A stretch of 50,402 nucleotides of DNA from JAFGCL01 sp964492335 (GTDB lineage: Bacteria > Chloroflexota > Dehalococcoidia > UBA2247 > RBG-13-53-26), in assembly GCA_964492335.1 (NCBI GenBank), contig CAZBJX010000017.1:1-50402 (forward strand), written 5' to 3'. The translations under genes and the position numbers were made by a program. The notes under the pieces are model-generated. The model was given only the letters and a program-made list of their open reading frames with translations. It searched no databases and was not told the origin of the DNA. The first letter of the stretch is position 1. Every line of letters starts with the position of its first letter. Shown one piece after another: positions 23,294-31,457 of the stretch.

Positions 23294-24133
23294 ATGAGTG
23301 AGCGGAAGGCGCCCGGCCCGGGTGTTGCCACCAGGGCCATGATCGAGCAGCTCTACGACGGTGCGGCGGAGCTCTATGACCGCACCGGCCCCGGCATCTT
23401 CGCCCGCTTCGGCGCCCGGCTGGTGGAGCACATGCCCCTGGCCCCGGGCATGAAGGTCCTCGACGTGGCCACCGGCAAGGGGGCGGTGCTCTTGCCCGCA
23501 GCCCGGCTGGTGGGGCCGGCCGGGCGCGTGACCGGTGTGGACCTGTCCGGGCGAATCCTGGGCGAGGCGGAGCGGGCCGTGCGCGCGGCCGGGCTGGGCA
23601 ACGTTGATCTGCGCCGCATGGACGCCGAGCGCCTGGACTTCCCCGACGGGTCCTTCGATGCGGTCACCTGCGCCCTGTCGCTCTTCATGGTGCCGGATAT
23701 CGATGCCGCTCTGCGGGAGATGCGCCGCGTGTGCCGGCCCGGAGGCAGCGTGGGCGTGTCCTTCTTCGACCGGACCCCTCCGGCCTTCGACCCCGGCTGG
23801 CCTATACTGCTGCGGCAGTTCCTGGACTACGGCGGGGGGGTGCGCATGCCGCAGCCGGTGGTCCACCCGCCGGAAGGGGTGGCCGCCATGCTCACCGGGG
23901 CCGGCCTCAGGGATGCCGCCGCGCAGAGCGAGAAGTACGACATCGCCTACGATACCCTGGAGGACTGGTGGGGCTTCCAGCTCACCGTGGGGACCAGGCT
24001 GACCATCCTGTCCATGGACGAGCAGAGGCGGGCCGCCTTCAAGCAGGAGTACCTGGGCAAGCTGCGCCCCATGCTCAAGCCGGATGGGTTCCACGTCTGG
24101 GTGGCGGTGGTCTACGCCGTGGCCCGGCGCTGA
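23294..24133 (+). CDS. Class I SAM-dependent methyltransferase (UbiE-like)
   Basis: A 279-residue protein with the SAM-binding motif I MKVLDVATGKGAVLLPAARLVG (seen from about residue 50), motif II VDLSGRILGEAERA with the acidic residue, and motif III-like DFPDGSFDAVTCALSLFMV. The order and spacing match UbiE/Coq5-type small-molecule methyltransferases. The C-terminal half (SEKYDIAYDTLEDWWGFQL onward) probably forms the substrate cap. The substrate is unknown. ATG 23294 is chosen because the promoter ends just upstream and the methyltransferase fold begins directly after. Confidence 0.88.
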   Translation: MSERKAPGPGVATRAMIEQLYDGAAELYDRTGPGIFARFGARLVEHMPLAPGMKVLDVATGKGAVLLPAARLVGPAGRVTGVDLSGRILGEAERAVRAAGLGNVDLRRMDAERLDFPDGSFDAVTCALSLFMVPDIDAALREMRRVCRPGGSVGVSFFDRTPPAFDPGWPILLRQFLDYGGGVRMPQPVVHPPEGVAAMLTGAGLRDAAAQSEKYDIAYDTLEDWWGFQLTVGTRLTILSMDEQRRAAFKQEYLGKLRPMLKPDGFHVWVAVVYAVARR

Positions 24134-24147
24134 TCCGGCCCGGCCCG

Positions 24148-24178
24148 GGGCCCTGGGGCCTTCGGCGGCCCGGGGCCC
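24148..24178. terminator. Hairpin between convergent genes
   Basis: GGGCCC-T-GGG (24148-24157) pairs with CCC-G-GGGCCC (24169-24178) around a smaller GCC-TTC-GGC hairpin, in the 44-base gap between two convergent genes. It lacks a T-run, so factor-independent termination is uncertain. Confidence 0.4.
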
Positions 24179-25008
24179 TATTGCATCCCCAGGAAGCCCA
24201 GCACCTCGCGGTGGAACCGGCCGGCCATCTCCAGGTTGAACCCGTGCGAGCCTCCCTTGACCACCACCAGCTTCGCGCCGGATATGGCGTTGGCCAGCAG
24301 CTCCGAGGCCTGCGGCCAGATGATGTGGTCATCATCCCCGGTTATCACCAGGGTCCGGGCCTGGACCAGGTGCAGGCGGTCGATGGTGGTGTGCGCGGCG
24401 ATGGCCGCCACCTGGTCCGGCAGCCCCCTGAACATCTCCGGCCGGAGGAACAGGCGGGAGGTCAGCTTCAAGGCCGTGCGATAGGCCCACCGGTTGAAGA
24501 GCAGCTCCATGAGGGTGCTTATCGTCCTCTGGGGGTCCATGCCGGAAGCGCCGCTGTGCCCGGCGCCCGCAGTGCCGGGCACAGCGGCCCCCTGCGCGGG
24601 GCCGAAGGTGGCGATCAGCGCGGGATTGGTGCCCTCGGCATCGCCAGCGGCCAGGGTGCTGACCAGGATGAGCCTGTCCACGCGAGAGGGGTGGCCTATG
24701 GCCAGCTCCTGGGCCACTATCCCCCCCAGGGACTGGCCCAGGACATGGGCCCTGTCGATCCCCAGGTGGTCCAACAGCCCGGCCACGTCGTCGGCCAGGG
24801 CCCGGAAGGCGTAGGGCTGCCCTGTCCGGCTGCTCCGGCCGATGCCCCGGGGATCGTAGGTGATGACGCGGAACTGCTTTCGGAAGACCGGCACCTGGCG
24901 GAAGAAGGAGGCGTGGCCCGCCCCCATCCCGGGTATGAGGACCAGGGATGGGCCCTGCCCCTGCACCCGGTAGTACAGCCTGGTCCCGTTCAACTCAGCG
25001 TAAGGCAT
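24178..25008 (-). CDS. Alpha/beta hydrolase
   Basis: The 276-residue protein has the nucleophile elbow GQSLGG (Ser about 95), the acid in VITGDDDHI and the catalytic His in GGSHGFN near the C-terminus. The oxyanion region is LIPGMGAGHASFF. These are typical of small esterase, lactonase or haloperoxidase-like hydrolases. Residues about 135-155 form a low-complexity Ala/Gly insertion that corresponds exactly to a DNA hairpin at 24550-24588. ATG 25008 is preferred over the longer frame because MPYAELNGTRLYY is the usual start of the fold, though the AGAGGAGG site is very close to it. Confidence 0.85.
   Translation of the reverse strand: MPYAELNGTRLYYRVQGQGPSLVLIPGMGAGHASFFRQVPVFRKQFRVITYDPRGIGRSSRTGQPYAFRALADDVAGLLDHLGIDRAHVLGQSLGGIVAQELAIGHPSRVDRLILVSTLAAGDAEGTNPALIATFGPAQGAAVPGTAGAGHSGASGMDPQRTISTLMELLFNRWAYRTALKLTSRLFLRPEMFRGLPDQVAAIAAHTTIDRLHLVQARTLVITGDDDHIIWPQASELLANAISGAKLVVVKGGSHGFNLEMAGRFHREVLGFLGMQ
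24550..24588. repeat. Perfect 15-bp inverted repeat inside the hydrolase gene
   Basis: GCCGCTGTGCCCGGC (24550-24564) and its exact inverted copy (24574-24588) enclose a 9-base loop. The hairpin encodes the Ala/Gly-rich insertion in the cap region. Its core GTGCCCGG is shared with a hairpin in the GatA gene. Confidence 0.65.
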
Positions 25009-25116
25009 CCTCCTCTGGGCCCCTCCGGGCGAAGCGTAGCATCCGGGTCGGGGCGCTGTCAAAGGGCGGCCGGCAGGTGAGGGCCGGCGTCTCCGGTGGC
25101 CGGGGGTGCCTCCGCG

Positions 25117-25145
25117 TTGACTGGGCCCCGCCGCCCGCCGATAAT
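25117..25145 (+). promoter_or_regulatory. Promoter of the DUF350-transglutaminase unit
   Basis: TTGACT (25117-25122), 17 bp spacer, GATAAT (25140-25145). The expected start is about 30 bases before GTG 25184. Confidence 0.65.
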
Positions 25146-25183
25146 GGAGCCTTGGCCACTGGTTGCGGCGCAAGGAGGTGTCA

Positions 25184-25675
25184 GTGGAAGCAGCTCAGCT
25201 GGGTTCCAGCGATCCCTACTATGTTACGGTCCTGCTGTGGCTGGCCAGGACCGCCTTCTTCACGTTTGCCTCCGCCGTTCTGCTGTGGCTGGGCATCGGG
25301 GTCCTGGATGTCCTGACGCCCCGCATACACGAGCGGGCCATGATAGGGCAGAGCCCGGTGGCCACCGGGCTCTTCGCCGGGGGCTTCCTCATCTTTGTGG
25401 GGCTGGTGGTCCACGGAGCGGCCACCCTGCCCTTCCTGGTCGGGGCCTCCCGGGTCGACACCATCTTCGCGCCCACCCGGCTGGGGTTGCTGGCTGCCGG
25501 GTTCTTCCTGAGCCTGATGGCGGGCATCGTCCTCTTCCGCCTGTTCGACTGGGTGACGCCGAAGATACCCTTCGGCAATATGAACAAGGAGCCCCTCGGG
25601 GTCGGGCTGTACGTGTTCGGGTACATGGTCTTCTTCGGCCTGGTGATACACGCTGCCCTGACCACGCCGCTGTAG
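25184..25675 (+). CDS. DUF350-like membrane protein
   Basis: A 163-residue protein with four hydrophobic helices in two pairs: LLWLARTAFFTFASAVLLWL, ATGLFAGGFLIFVGLVVHG, LGLLAAGFFLSLMAGIVLF and LGVGLYVFGYMVFFGLVIHA. The VATGLFAGGFLIFVGLVVHG type of repeat is what DUF350 proteins show. GTG 25184 is chosen because AAGGAGG sits 6 bases upstream; a TTG 21 bases earlier has no such site. Function is unknown for the family. The next gene starts 7 bases later, so they are probably cotranscribed. Confidence 0.75.
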   Translation: MEAAQLGSSDPYYVTVLLWLARTAFFTFASAVLLWLGIGVLDVLTPRIHERAMIGQSPVATGLFAGGFLIFVGLVVHGAATLPFLVGASRVDTIFAPTRLGLLAAGFFLSLMAGIVLFRLFDWVTPKIPFGNMNKEPLGVGLYVFGYMVFFGLVIHAALTTPL

Positions 25676-25682
25676 ACGCAAG

Positions 25683-27134
25683 ATGAGACTGGCCAGAGCC
25701 CTCATGGCAGTGGTGGCGGCCCTGGCCCTGTGCCTTCCGGCCTGGGCCGCCCTGGGCTTCCCTTCCAGTTCCCTGCAGCGCGCCCGCGGGGAGGTGTTCG
25801 ACGACTGGGAGATCTGCCGGACCAGGAGCGCCGGCCACGACGGCTTCTTCCAGGAGCACTACGCCGGCACCGGCTGGCCCCCCGAGTCCTTCCGGCCTCA
25901 GATAGTCTTCGAGAGCCTGGGGGACTACGCCGACACCGCCTGCCGCCTGGGCCGTGAGTTCGGGCAGAAGTACCCTGACCCTGCCCAGAGAGCGGAGAAG
26001 ATCTTCCACTTCGCCCGGGACAACGTGCGCTACCGGCTGGACCAGGACCAGTTCGGCCTGGCGGAGTTTGCCCAGAACGCCGATGAGCTGGCACAGACCG
26101 TGGTGAACAAGGGCTCGGCCTACGGCGACTGCGAGGACATGGCCATCCTCCTGGTGGTCATGATGTACTCCGCGGGCCTGCGCTCGGCCATCGTGGACTG
26201 CCCCTCGCACGCCGGCGTGGTGGTCCACCTGCCCGGCTACGAGAAGGCCAACAAGGTGCTGCAGGTGGGGGGCGAGCCGGGCTGGGTGTGGGCCGAGGCC
26301 ACCGGCAAGAACAACCCCTTCGGCTGGTTCCCCGAGGGCCAGCTGGACGGGCCCTTCCTGGCATACGAGATATCGGCCGATTCGATCGGCCTGGCGCGGG
26401 CCTCCAGAATCGTGGCCTCCCCCCCGGACCTGGGCTTCAGGTTCGTGCTCGACGGGGCCAGCCCGCCCCCCCAGACCCTGGCCGTGAAGAGCTCCGCCCC
26501 GGGGACGATGCAGTGGTCGCTTTCCGCAGACGCCGCCTGGATCACTGCGGCGCCGGCCGCCGGCACCTGCAGCCAGGGGGCCGACTACGTCACTCTGTCG
26601 GCCGACGCCACGGGCCTGGCCCCCGGCAGCTACCAGGCGGCCGTCACCATCTCCTCCACCGCCGCGGCCAACAGCCCGGTGGTCATACCCGTGTACCTGG
26701 ACGTGACCACCACCGCGGCCGGGCTGGCGGCCATCGCCCTCAGCTCGGCGGACTACTCCTTCAAGGCCAGTGTGGGCGGCAGCCGCCCGGCCGTCCAGGT
26801 CCTGGTCATTGCCAACGCCGGCCCGGGGACCATGAGGTGGTCGGTGAGTGAGGATGCCCCCTGGCTGTCCGTCTCCCCGAAGAGCGGCCTGGCCAGCGGG
26901 GAGTATGCCATGGTGCAGCTTGAGGTCGACCCGTTGGCGGTCAGCCCCGGAAAGCACGAGGCCACGGTGACCGTCTCCGCTCCGGGGGCCTCCAACAGCC
27001 CCCAGACGGTGAAGGTGCGCCTGGAGGTGGACGCTGAGGGGCCCGTCACGCTGGACTGGGTGTGGGTCTTCCTGGGCGTGGCGGGCATCATGCTGCTGAT
27101 AGTCATCGTGGGCCGGCGCCTCCGCCGGGCATAG
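25683..27134 (+). CDS. Exported transglutaminase-like protein with two Ig-like repeats and C-terminal anchor
   Basis: The 483-residue protein starts with a signal peptide (MRLARALMAVVAALALCLPAWA). A transglutaminase-like core spans about 60-220, with the catalytic Cys in AYGDCEDMA and a downstream His in SHAGVVVHLPGY. Two related beta-sandwich repeats follow (about 250-350 and 355-445), each with a PGTMQWS/PGTMRWS strand and an A-x-W-I/L-x-x-x-P motif, as in BACON-like domains. A single membrane helix (WVWVFLGVAGIMLLIVIVG) and a basic tail end the protein. It would sit on the outer face of the membrane, acting as a peptidase or cross-linking enzyme on cell-surface material. Confidence 0.82.
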   Translation: MRLARALMAVVAALALCLPAWAALGFPSSSLQRARGEVFDDWEICRTRSAGHDGFFQEHYAGTGWPPESFRPQIVFESLGDYADTACRLGREFGQKYPDPAQRAEKIFHFARDNVRYRLDQDQFGLAEFAQNADELAQTVVNKGSAYGDCEDMAILLVVMMYSAGLRSAIVDCPSHAGVVVHLPGYEKANKVLQVGGEPGWVWAEATGKNNPFGWFPEGQLDGPFLAYEISADSIGLARASRIVASPPDLGFRFVLDGASPPPQTLAVKSSAPGTMQWSLSADAAWITAAPAAGTCSQGADYVTLSADATGLAPGSYQAAVTISSTAAANSPVVIPVYLDVTTTAAGLAAIALSSADYSFKASVGGSRPAVQVLVIANAGPGTMRWSVSEDAPWLSVSPKSGLASGEYAMVQLEVDPLAVSPGKHEATVTVSAPGASNSPQTVKVRLEVDAEGPVTLDWVWVFLGVAGIMLLIVIVGRRLRRA

Positions 27135-27158
27135 AAGGATGGCTCCCCGGCTGCGACA

Positions 27159-28361
27159 ATGAGGAACTGGCTGTCTCCCTTCCGGCTGCTCTGCCTGATG
27201 GGCGCTCTGGCCATCTTCAGCTCCACGATGGCCAAGAGCCCGGCCCTCCCGCTGCTCATCCGCTCCCTGGGCGTGCCACTGTCGACGGTGGGCTTCATCG
27301 CAGCCGCCTCCACGGTGGTGGGGATCGCGGTCAGCCTCCCGGCCGGCCTCCTGTCCGATGTGGTGGGGAGGCGCCGAATGCTGCTGGCGGCGGCTGCGGT
27401 CTTCGCCACCGCGCCCTTCCTCTACCTGCTGGTCTCCTCCCCCTGGCAGCTGGTGGTGGTGCGCATCTACCACGGCCTGGCCACCGCCATCCTGGGGCCG
27501 GTGGCCATGGCCGCCGTGGCCGATACATTCGAGGCTGGCCGCGGGGAGCGCATGGGCTGGTACTCGTCGGCCACCATGGCCGGGCGTTTTCTGGCCCCCT
27601 TCGTGGGCGGGATGCTGATCTTCGGCGACGACTTCCGCTGGGTGTACCTGGCCGACGGACTGGCCGGGGTGCTGGCCCTGGCGGCCGTGCTCAGGCTGCC
27701 CCTGGCCGGGTCCGGGGCGGCCTCGGTGCGGGAGTCCCTGAGGCGGTGGCGCGGCCGGTGGAAGGAGGAGGTGTCCTTCATCTTCCGCCACGGCGGGATC
27801 CTGGCCACCAGCGGCGCCGAAGCGGTGCAGTACTTCGCCTTCGGGTGCCTGGAGACGTACCTGCCCATCTACCTGAACGAGAGGCTGGGGTATCCGGCCT
27901 GGAAGATCGGCCTGCTCTTCGCCGCCCAGGTGCTGTCCGCGGCTCTTGCCAAGCCGGTGATGGGCCGCCTTTCCGACCGCCACGGGCGGGTGCCCATGAT
28001 CGCCGGCGGCCTGGTGCTGGGCGGGCTGGCCACCGGCCTTATCCTGCTCACCTCCAGCTACCCGGTCTTCTTTGGGCTGATCGTCTTGTTCGGGCTGGGG
28101 CTGGCCACGGTGACGGCGTCCACGTCCGCGCTGGTGGCCGATCTCTCGCAGGCCGAAGGGAGGGGTGGGGCCCTGGGGATGCTGTCCAGCATCATGGACA
28201 TCGGCCATTCCACCGGGCCCATGGTGAGCGGGGTCCTGATCGGCGCGTGGGCCTACGAAAGGGCATTCGGCCTGGTGGGGGCCGGCCTGGCGGCGGCCGG
28301 GCTGGCCTTCTGGGCCTTCATGCGCCCCCGGCAGCCAGGGCGGCCGGCTCCCACCGCGTGA
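27159..28361 (+). CDS. MFS transporter
   Basis: A 400-residue protein with about 12 hydrophobic helices in two halves and the MFS loop 2-3 motif GLLSDVVGRRRMLLAAAAVF (about 58-78), repeated in degenerate form as GRLSDRHGRVPMIAGG in the second half. This is the drug/sugar efflux-type layout; the substrate is unknown. The ATG has only a weak ribosome binding site, but it lies 24 bases after the transglutaminase gene and may be translated from the same message. Confidence 0.88.
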   Translation: MRNWLSPFRLLCLMGALAIFSSTMAKSPALPLLIRSLGVPLSTVGFIAAASTVVGIAVSLPAGLLSDVVGRRRMLLAAAAVFATAPFLYLLVSSPWQLVVVRIYHGLATAILGPVAMAAVADTFEAGRGERMGWYSSATMAGRFLAPFVGGMLIFGDDFRWVYLADGLAGVLALAAVLRLPLAGSGAASVRESLRRWRGRWKEEVSFIFRHGGILATSGAEAVQYFAFGCLETYLPIYLNERLGYPAWKIGLLFAAQVLSAALAKPVMGRLSDRHGRVPMIAGGLVLGGLATGLILLTSSYPVFFGLIVLFGLGLATVTASTSALVADLSQAEGRGGALGMLSSIMDIGHSTGPMVSGVLIGAWAYERAFGLVGAGLAAAGLAFWAFMRPRQPGRPAPTA

Positions 28362-28421
28362 CTGGCGGCCAGGTCGGGGAGGGCGGCCCGATGGCCCCAG
28401 CCGGGACCGGCCCGGAGGCCG

Positions 28422-31133
28422 CTACCTGAGCAGCACCCGGCAGTCCACCACCTGGTAGCCTTCGCCCCTGGGCATCGCCTTGACCGGGTTCAGGTCCATC
28501 TCCCTGATCTGCGGCAGGTCCTCCACCAGCGCCGAGAGGCGCAGCAGCATGTCCTGCAGGGCGGCCGTGTCGGCCGGGGGAGACCCCCGGAACCCTTCGA
28601 AGAGCCGGGCCATCCTCAGCGAGCTGATGAGCTCCCCGGCGTCCCTGTCCGTCAGGGGCGGGAGGGCCATGGCCACGTCACTGATCATCTCGGCGTAGAT
28701 GCCCCCGATGCCGAACATGATGACCGGGCCGAAGGACGGGTCCTGGACGACCCCGGCGATGGCCTCCACGGCGCCTTTGACCATGGGCTGCACCGTCACC
28801 CCCTGCATCTCGGACTCCCGGCCGGTCTCCTGCAGCTTGCGCCTGATGATGTCATAGGCGGCCTCAACCTCCGCCGCCGACTGGATGTTCAGCACCACTC
28901 CGCCGACGTCGGTCTTGTGGGTGATGGTGGATGATTGCACCTTGACCGCCACGGGGAAGCCCAGCCTGGCCGCCAGCGCCGCGGCCTCGCCGGCGGTGGC
29001 CGCCGCCAGGGTCTCCACGGTCCTGATGCCGTAGCAGTCCAGCAGCCGGGTGGCGGCATCAGCGGGCAGCCACATCGGCCGCTGGGTGCTCCCGGCCAGG
29101 GCGTCCTGGACTATCTTCGCGGCCCGGGCGCGGCGGATGCCGCGGACCCGGACGGCCCTGCCGGGCCGGCGCCGGGCGATGTCGCCGCACTGGGCGGCCT
29201 TGTCCAGTGCGGCCACGGCGTCCTCCGGGAAGAGGAAGCCGGGAACGGGGCGCCGGCCCGTGCCCAGCTTCCTCAGCATGCCCTGCTGCCCGATGAAGCA
29301 GGTCAGCAGCACCTTCCCCCGGGACTGGAAGGCCGGCATTACCTTCCGCAGGGCGCCCTCCATCTGCTCGTAGCCCATGACCACCGGGGGCACGAATATA
29401 GCCAGCACCGCGTCCAGGTCGGGGTCGGCGGCCAGCACCTTCAGGATGTCCAGGAACTCCCCGGCGGAGGCGCCGGCCGTCAGGTCCAGGGGGTTGCCCA
29501 GGCTGGTCTCCCTCCTGGCGATGGCCTTGATGGCGGCGCGGGTCCCGGGGGAGAACTCCGGCAGCTCCAGCTGCCGCCGGGTGGCGGCATCCGCGGCGAT
29601 GATGCCCGGGCCGCCCCCGTTGGTGATTATGGCCAGCCTTCTGCCCCGCGGCATGGGCTGGGAGGACAGCAGGCCCGCCACATGGAAGAGCTGCTCCACG
29701 GTGTCCACGCGCACCACCCCCGCCTGGCGGAACAGGGCGTCGGACATGATGTCGGGCGTGGCCAGCGCGCCCGTGTGGGACTGCGCCGCGCGCGACCCGG
29801 CGGCGGTGCTGCCTCCCTTGACCACCACGATGGGCTTGGAGGCTGACACCCGGCGGGCGATGCGGCCGAACTGCCGCGGGTCACCGAAGGACTCCAGGTA
29901 CAGGAGGATGACCCTGGTAGCCCGGTCCTGCTCCCAGTACTGCAGCAGGTCCGTGGGCGAGATGTCGGCCCGGTTGCCGATGCTGGCAAACGACGACAGT
30001 CCGAGGTTGAAGTCGCGGACGTACTCCAGCACGGTCAACCCCATGGCCCCGCTCTGGGAAAGGAAGGCGATGTTGCCCGCGCGGGGCGGGACCCGCGAGA
30101 ACGTGGCGTTGAGGCTGACGGCGGGGTCGGTGTTGATCACCCCCATGCAGTTCGGCCCCACCAGCCTCATGCCGTGCCCCAGGGTCACCAGCCGCAGCTC
30201 CTGCTCCCGCATGGCGCCTTCGGCCCCTGTCTCTCTGAACCCGTCGGAGATGACGATGAGCGCCCGCACCCCCTTGCGGCCGCACTCGTCGGCCACGCCC
30301 ACTACCAGGCCGGCCGGCACCACCACCAGCGCCATGTCCACCTGGCTGGGTATGTCCAGCACCGAGGGATAGGCCTTGACCGCCATTATGGCCTCGGCCC
30401 TGGGGTTGACCGGGTAGACGACCCCGGTGAAGTCCCCCTGCATAATGGAGTGCATCACCAGGTGGCCGATGCTGCCCGGGTCCCTCGATGCGCCGATGAC
30501 GGCCACCGAGCGCGGGTGCAGCACGGCGCGCAGCCCGGCCAGGATGGAGTCCAGCTCCCGCTTCTCTTCCTTCCTGACCACGGCCCGCGTGGGCGCTATG
30601 GGGAAGCTGACGTGGTAGACGCCCTCCCCGACGAGGCTGGTGACATGGAATCCGTAGGTGCGGAAGATGTGCATCATGGCCTTGTTCTCGGCCAGGACTT
30701 CGGCCTCGAAGGAGGTGATGCCGTTGCGGCGGGCCACCTTCACCAGCCATTCCAGGAGCCTGGTGCCGATGCCCCTGCCCTGGTGGGCTTCCCCCACGAC
30801 GAAGGCCACCTCCGCCGAGCGCTTGTCGGGCAGCCTCACGTAGCGTCCGATGGCGATGATGTCTCGCTCTTGCCCCCGCGGCAACTCGGCCACGAAGGCG
30901 AAGGTGTTCTGGTAGTCGACGGTGCAGAACCGGACGGCTTCCTCCGGCCCCATCATGCCCCGCGCGTAGTGAAAACGAAGATACAGGCTGCGCGGGGTGA
31001 GCCCGTTGACGAAGGCCAGCCAGCGCTCGGTGTCGTCACGCCTGATGGGGCGGAATATGGCCAGCGCACCGTCTTTGAGGGCTACCTCGGACTCGAACTC
31101 CGCGGGGTATGAACTGCCGACTTCTGGGCCCAT
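28422..31133 (-). CDS. GNAT acetyltransferase-acyl-CoA synthetase (NDP-forming) fusion, Pat-like
   Basis: The 903-residue protein starts with a GNAT domain (about 22-175; AHQGRGIGTRLLEWLV forms the acetyl-CoA loop). It continues with a CoA-binding Rossmann domain (VAVIGASRDPGSIGH), a succinyl-CoA-synthetase-like ligase region with SHTGALA where the phospho-His is expected, and a C-terminal ATP-grasp (GFPVAVKVQSSTITHKTDVGG). This domain order, with GNAT at the N-terminus, is that of protein lysine acetyltransferases of the PatA type, in which the synthetase part is regulatory, or of ADP-forming acetyl-CoA synthetases. A very good ribosome binding site (GAGGAGGTG) precedes the ATG, and TAGAAT lies at 31214-31219 on this strand. 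Confidence 0.92.
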   Translation of the reverse strand: MGPEVGSSYPAEFESEVALKDGALAIFRPIRRDDTERWLAFVNGLTPRSLYLRFHYARGMMGPEEAVRFCTVDYQNTFAFVAELPRGQERDIIAIGRYVRLPDKRSAEVAFVVGEAHQGRGIGTRLLEWLVKVARRNGITSFEAEVLAENKAMMHIFRTYGFHVTSLVGEGVYHVSFPIAPTRAVVRKEEKRELDSILAGLRAVLHPRSVAVIGASRDPGSIGHLVMHSIMQGDFTGVVYPVNPRAEAIMAVKAYPSVLDIPSQVDMALVVVPAGLVVGVADECGRKGVRALIVISDGFRETGAEGAMREQELRLVTLGHGMRLVGPNCMGVINTDPAVSLNATFSRVPPRAGNIAFLSQSGAMGLTVLEYVRDFNLGLSSFASIGNRADISPTDLLQYWEQDRATRVILLYLESFGDPRQFGRIARRVSASKPIVVVKGGSTAAGSRAAQSHTGALATPDIMSDALFRQAGVVRVDTVEQLFHVAGLLSSQPMPRGRRLAIITNGGGPGIIAADAATRRQLELPEFSPGTRAAIKAIARRETSLGNPLDLTAGASAGEFLDILKVLAADPDLDAVLAIFVPPVVMGYEQMEGALRKVMPAFQSRGKVLLTCFIGQQGMLRKLGTGRRPVPGFLFPEDAVAALDKAAQCGDIARRRPGRAVRVRGIRRARAAKIVQDALAGSTQRPMWLPADAATRLLDCYGIRTVETLAAATAGEAAALAARLGFPVAVKVQSSTITHKTDVGGVVLNIQSAAEVEAAYDIIRRKLQETGRESEMQGVTVQPMVKGAVEAIAGVVQDPSFGPVIMFGIGGIYAEMISDVAMALPPLTDRDAGELISSLRMARLFEGFRGSPPADTAALQDMLLRLSALVEDLPQIREMDLNPVKAMPRGEGYQVVDCRVLLR

Positions 31134-31166
31134 CTGCGCACCTCCTCAGCCCTATCCGCTCTCGGG

Positions 31167-31178
31167 ATGCCCGGGCAT
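31167..31178. promoter_or_regulatory. 12-bp palindrome in the leader of the GNAT-synthetase gene
   Basis: ATGCCCGGGCAT is a perfect palindrome between the leftward TAGAAT and the ATG at 31133. It could be an operator, but GC-rich palindromes of this length arise easily by chance here. Confidence 0.25.
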
Positions 31179-31222
31179 GATTGTTGCTCCAGCCGCTCAG
31201 TATCCGGTACGCCATTCTAGCA

Positions 31223-31373
31223 TGGCCGCGGCCCGTCCGGCATGGGGAGGAGGGTTAATCATGCCCCGGGGGCGCACCACCGACTGGCCGCGGCCCGTCC
31301 GGCATGGGGAGGAGGGTTAATCATGCCCCGGGGGCGCACCACCGACTGGCCGCGGCCCGTCCGGCATGGGGAG
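31223..31373. repeat. 62-bp tandem repeat, 2.4 copies
   Basis: A 62-base unit starting TGGCCGCGGCCCGTCCGGCA begins at 31223 and 31285, with a third partial copy at 31347-31373. The copies are essentially identical. Each full unit contains GGAGGAGGG followed by TTAATCATG, so it looks like a duplicated ribosome binding site and start codon, yet the period is not a multiple of 3 and no frame continues into a gene. The rest of the 31134-31457 gap holds the leftward promoter region of the GNAT-synthetase gene and a TATGAT (31442-31447) for the glycosidase gene. Confidence 0.85.
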
Positions 31374-31457
31374 CAGGGCCCGGGCCTCTCCTGCCGGCGG
31401 CCCCGGTGCCCCCGGCTGCGCTACTTGAGCGGCGCGTCTGGTATGATGGAGACTGCC

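Noticed and set aside
25389..28208. A 939-codon open frame antisense to the DUF350, transglutaminase and MFS genes
   Set aside because: It is Pro/Gly/His/Arg-rich without domain motifs and runs opposite three well-supported genes; long open antisense frames are expected at this base composition.
31223..31373. Tandem repeat considered as a CRISPR array
   Set aside because: Units are contiguous with no unique spacers, the period is 62 bases and no cas gene is present.
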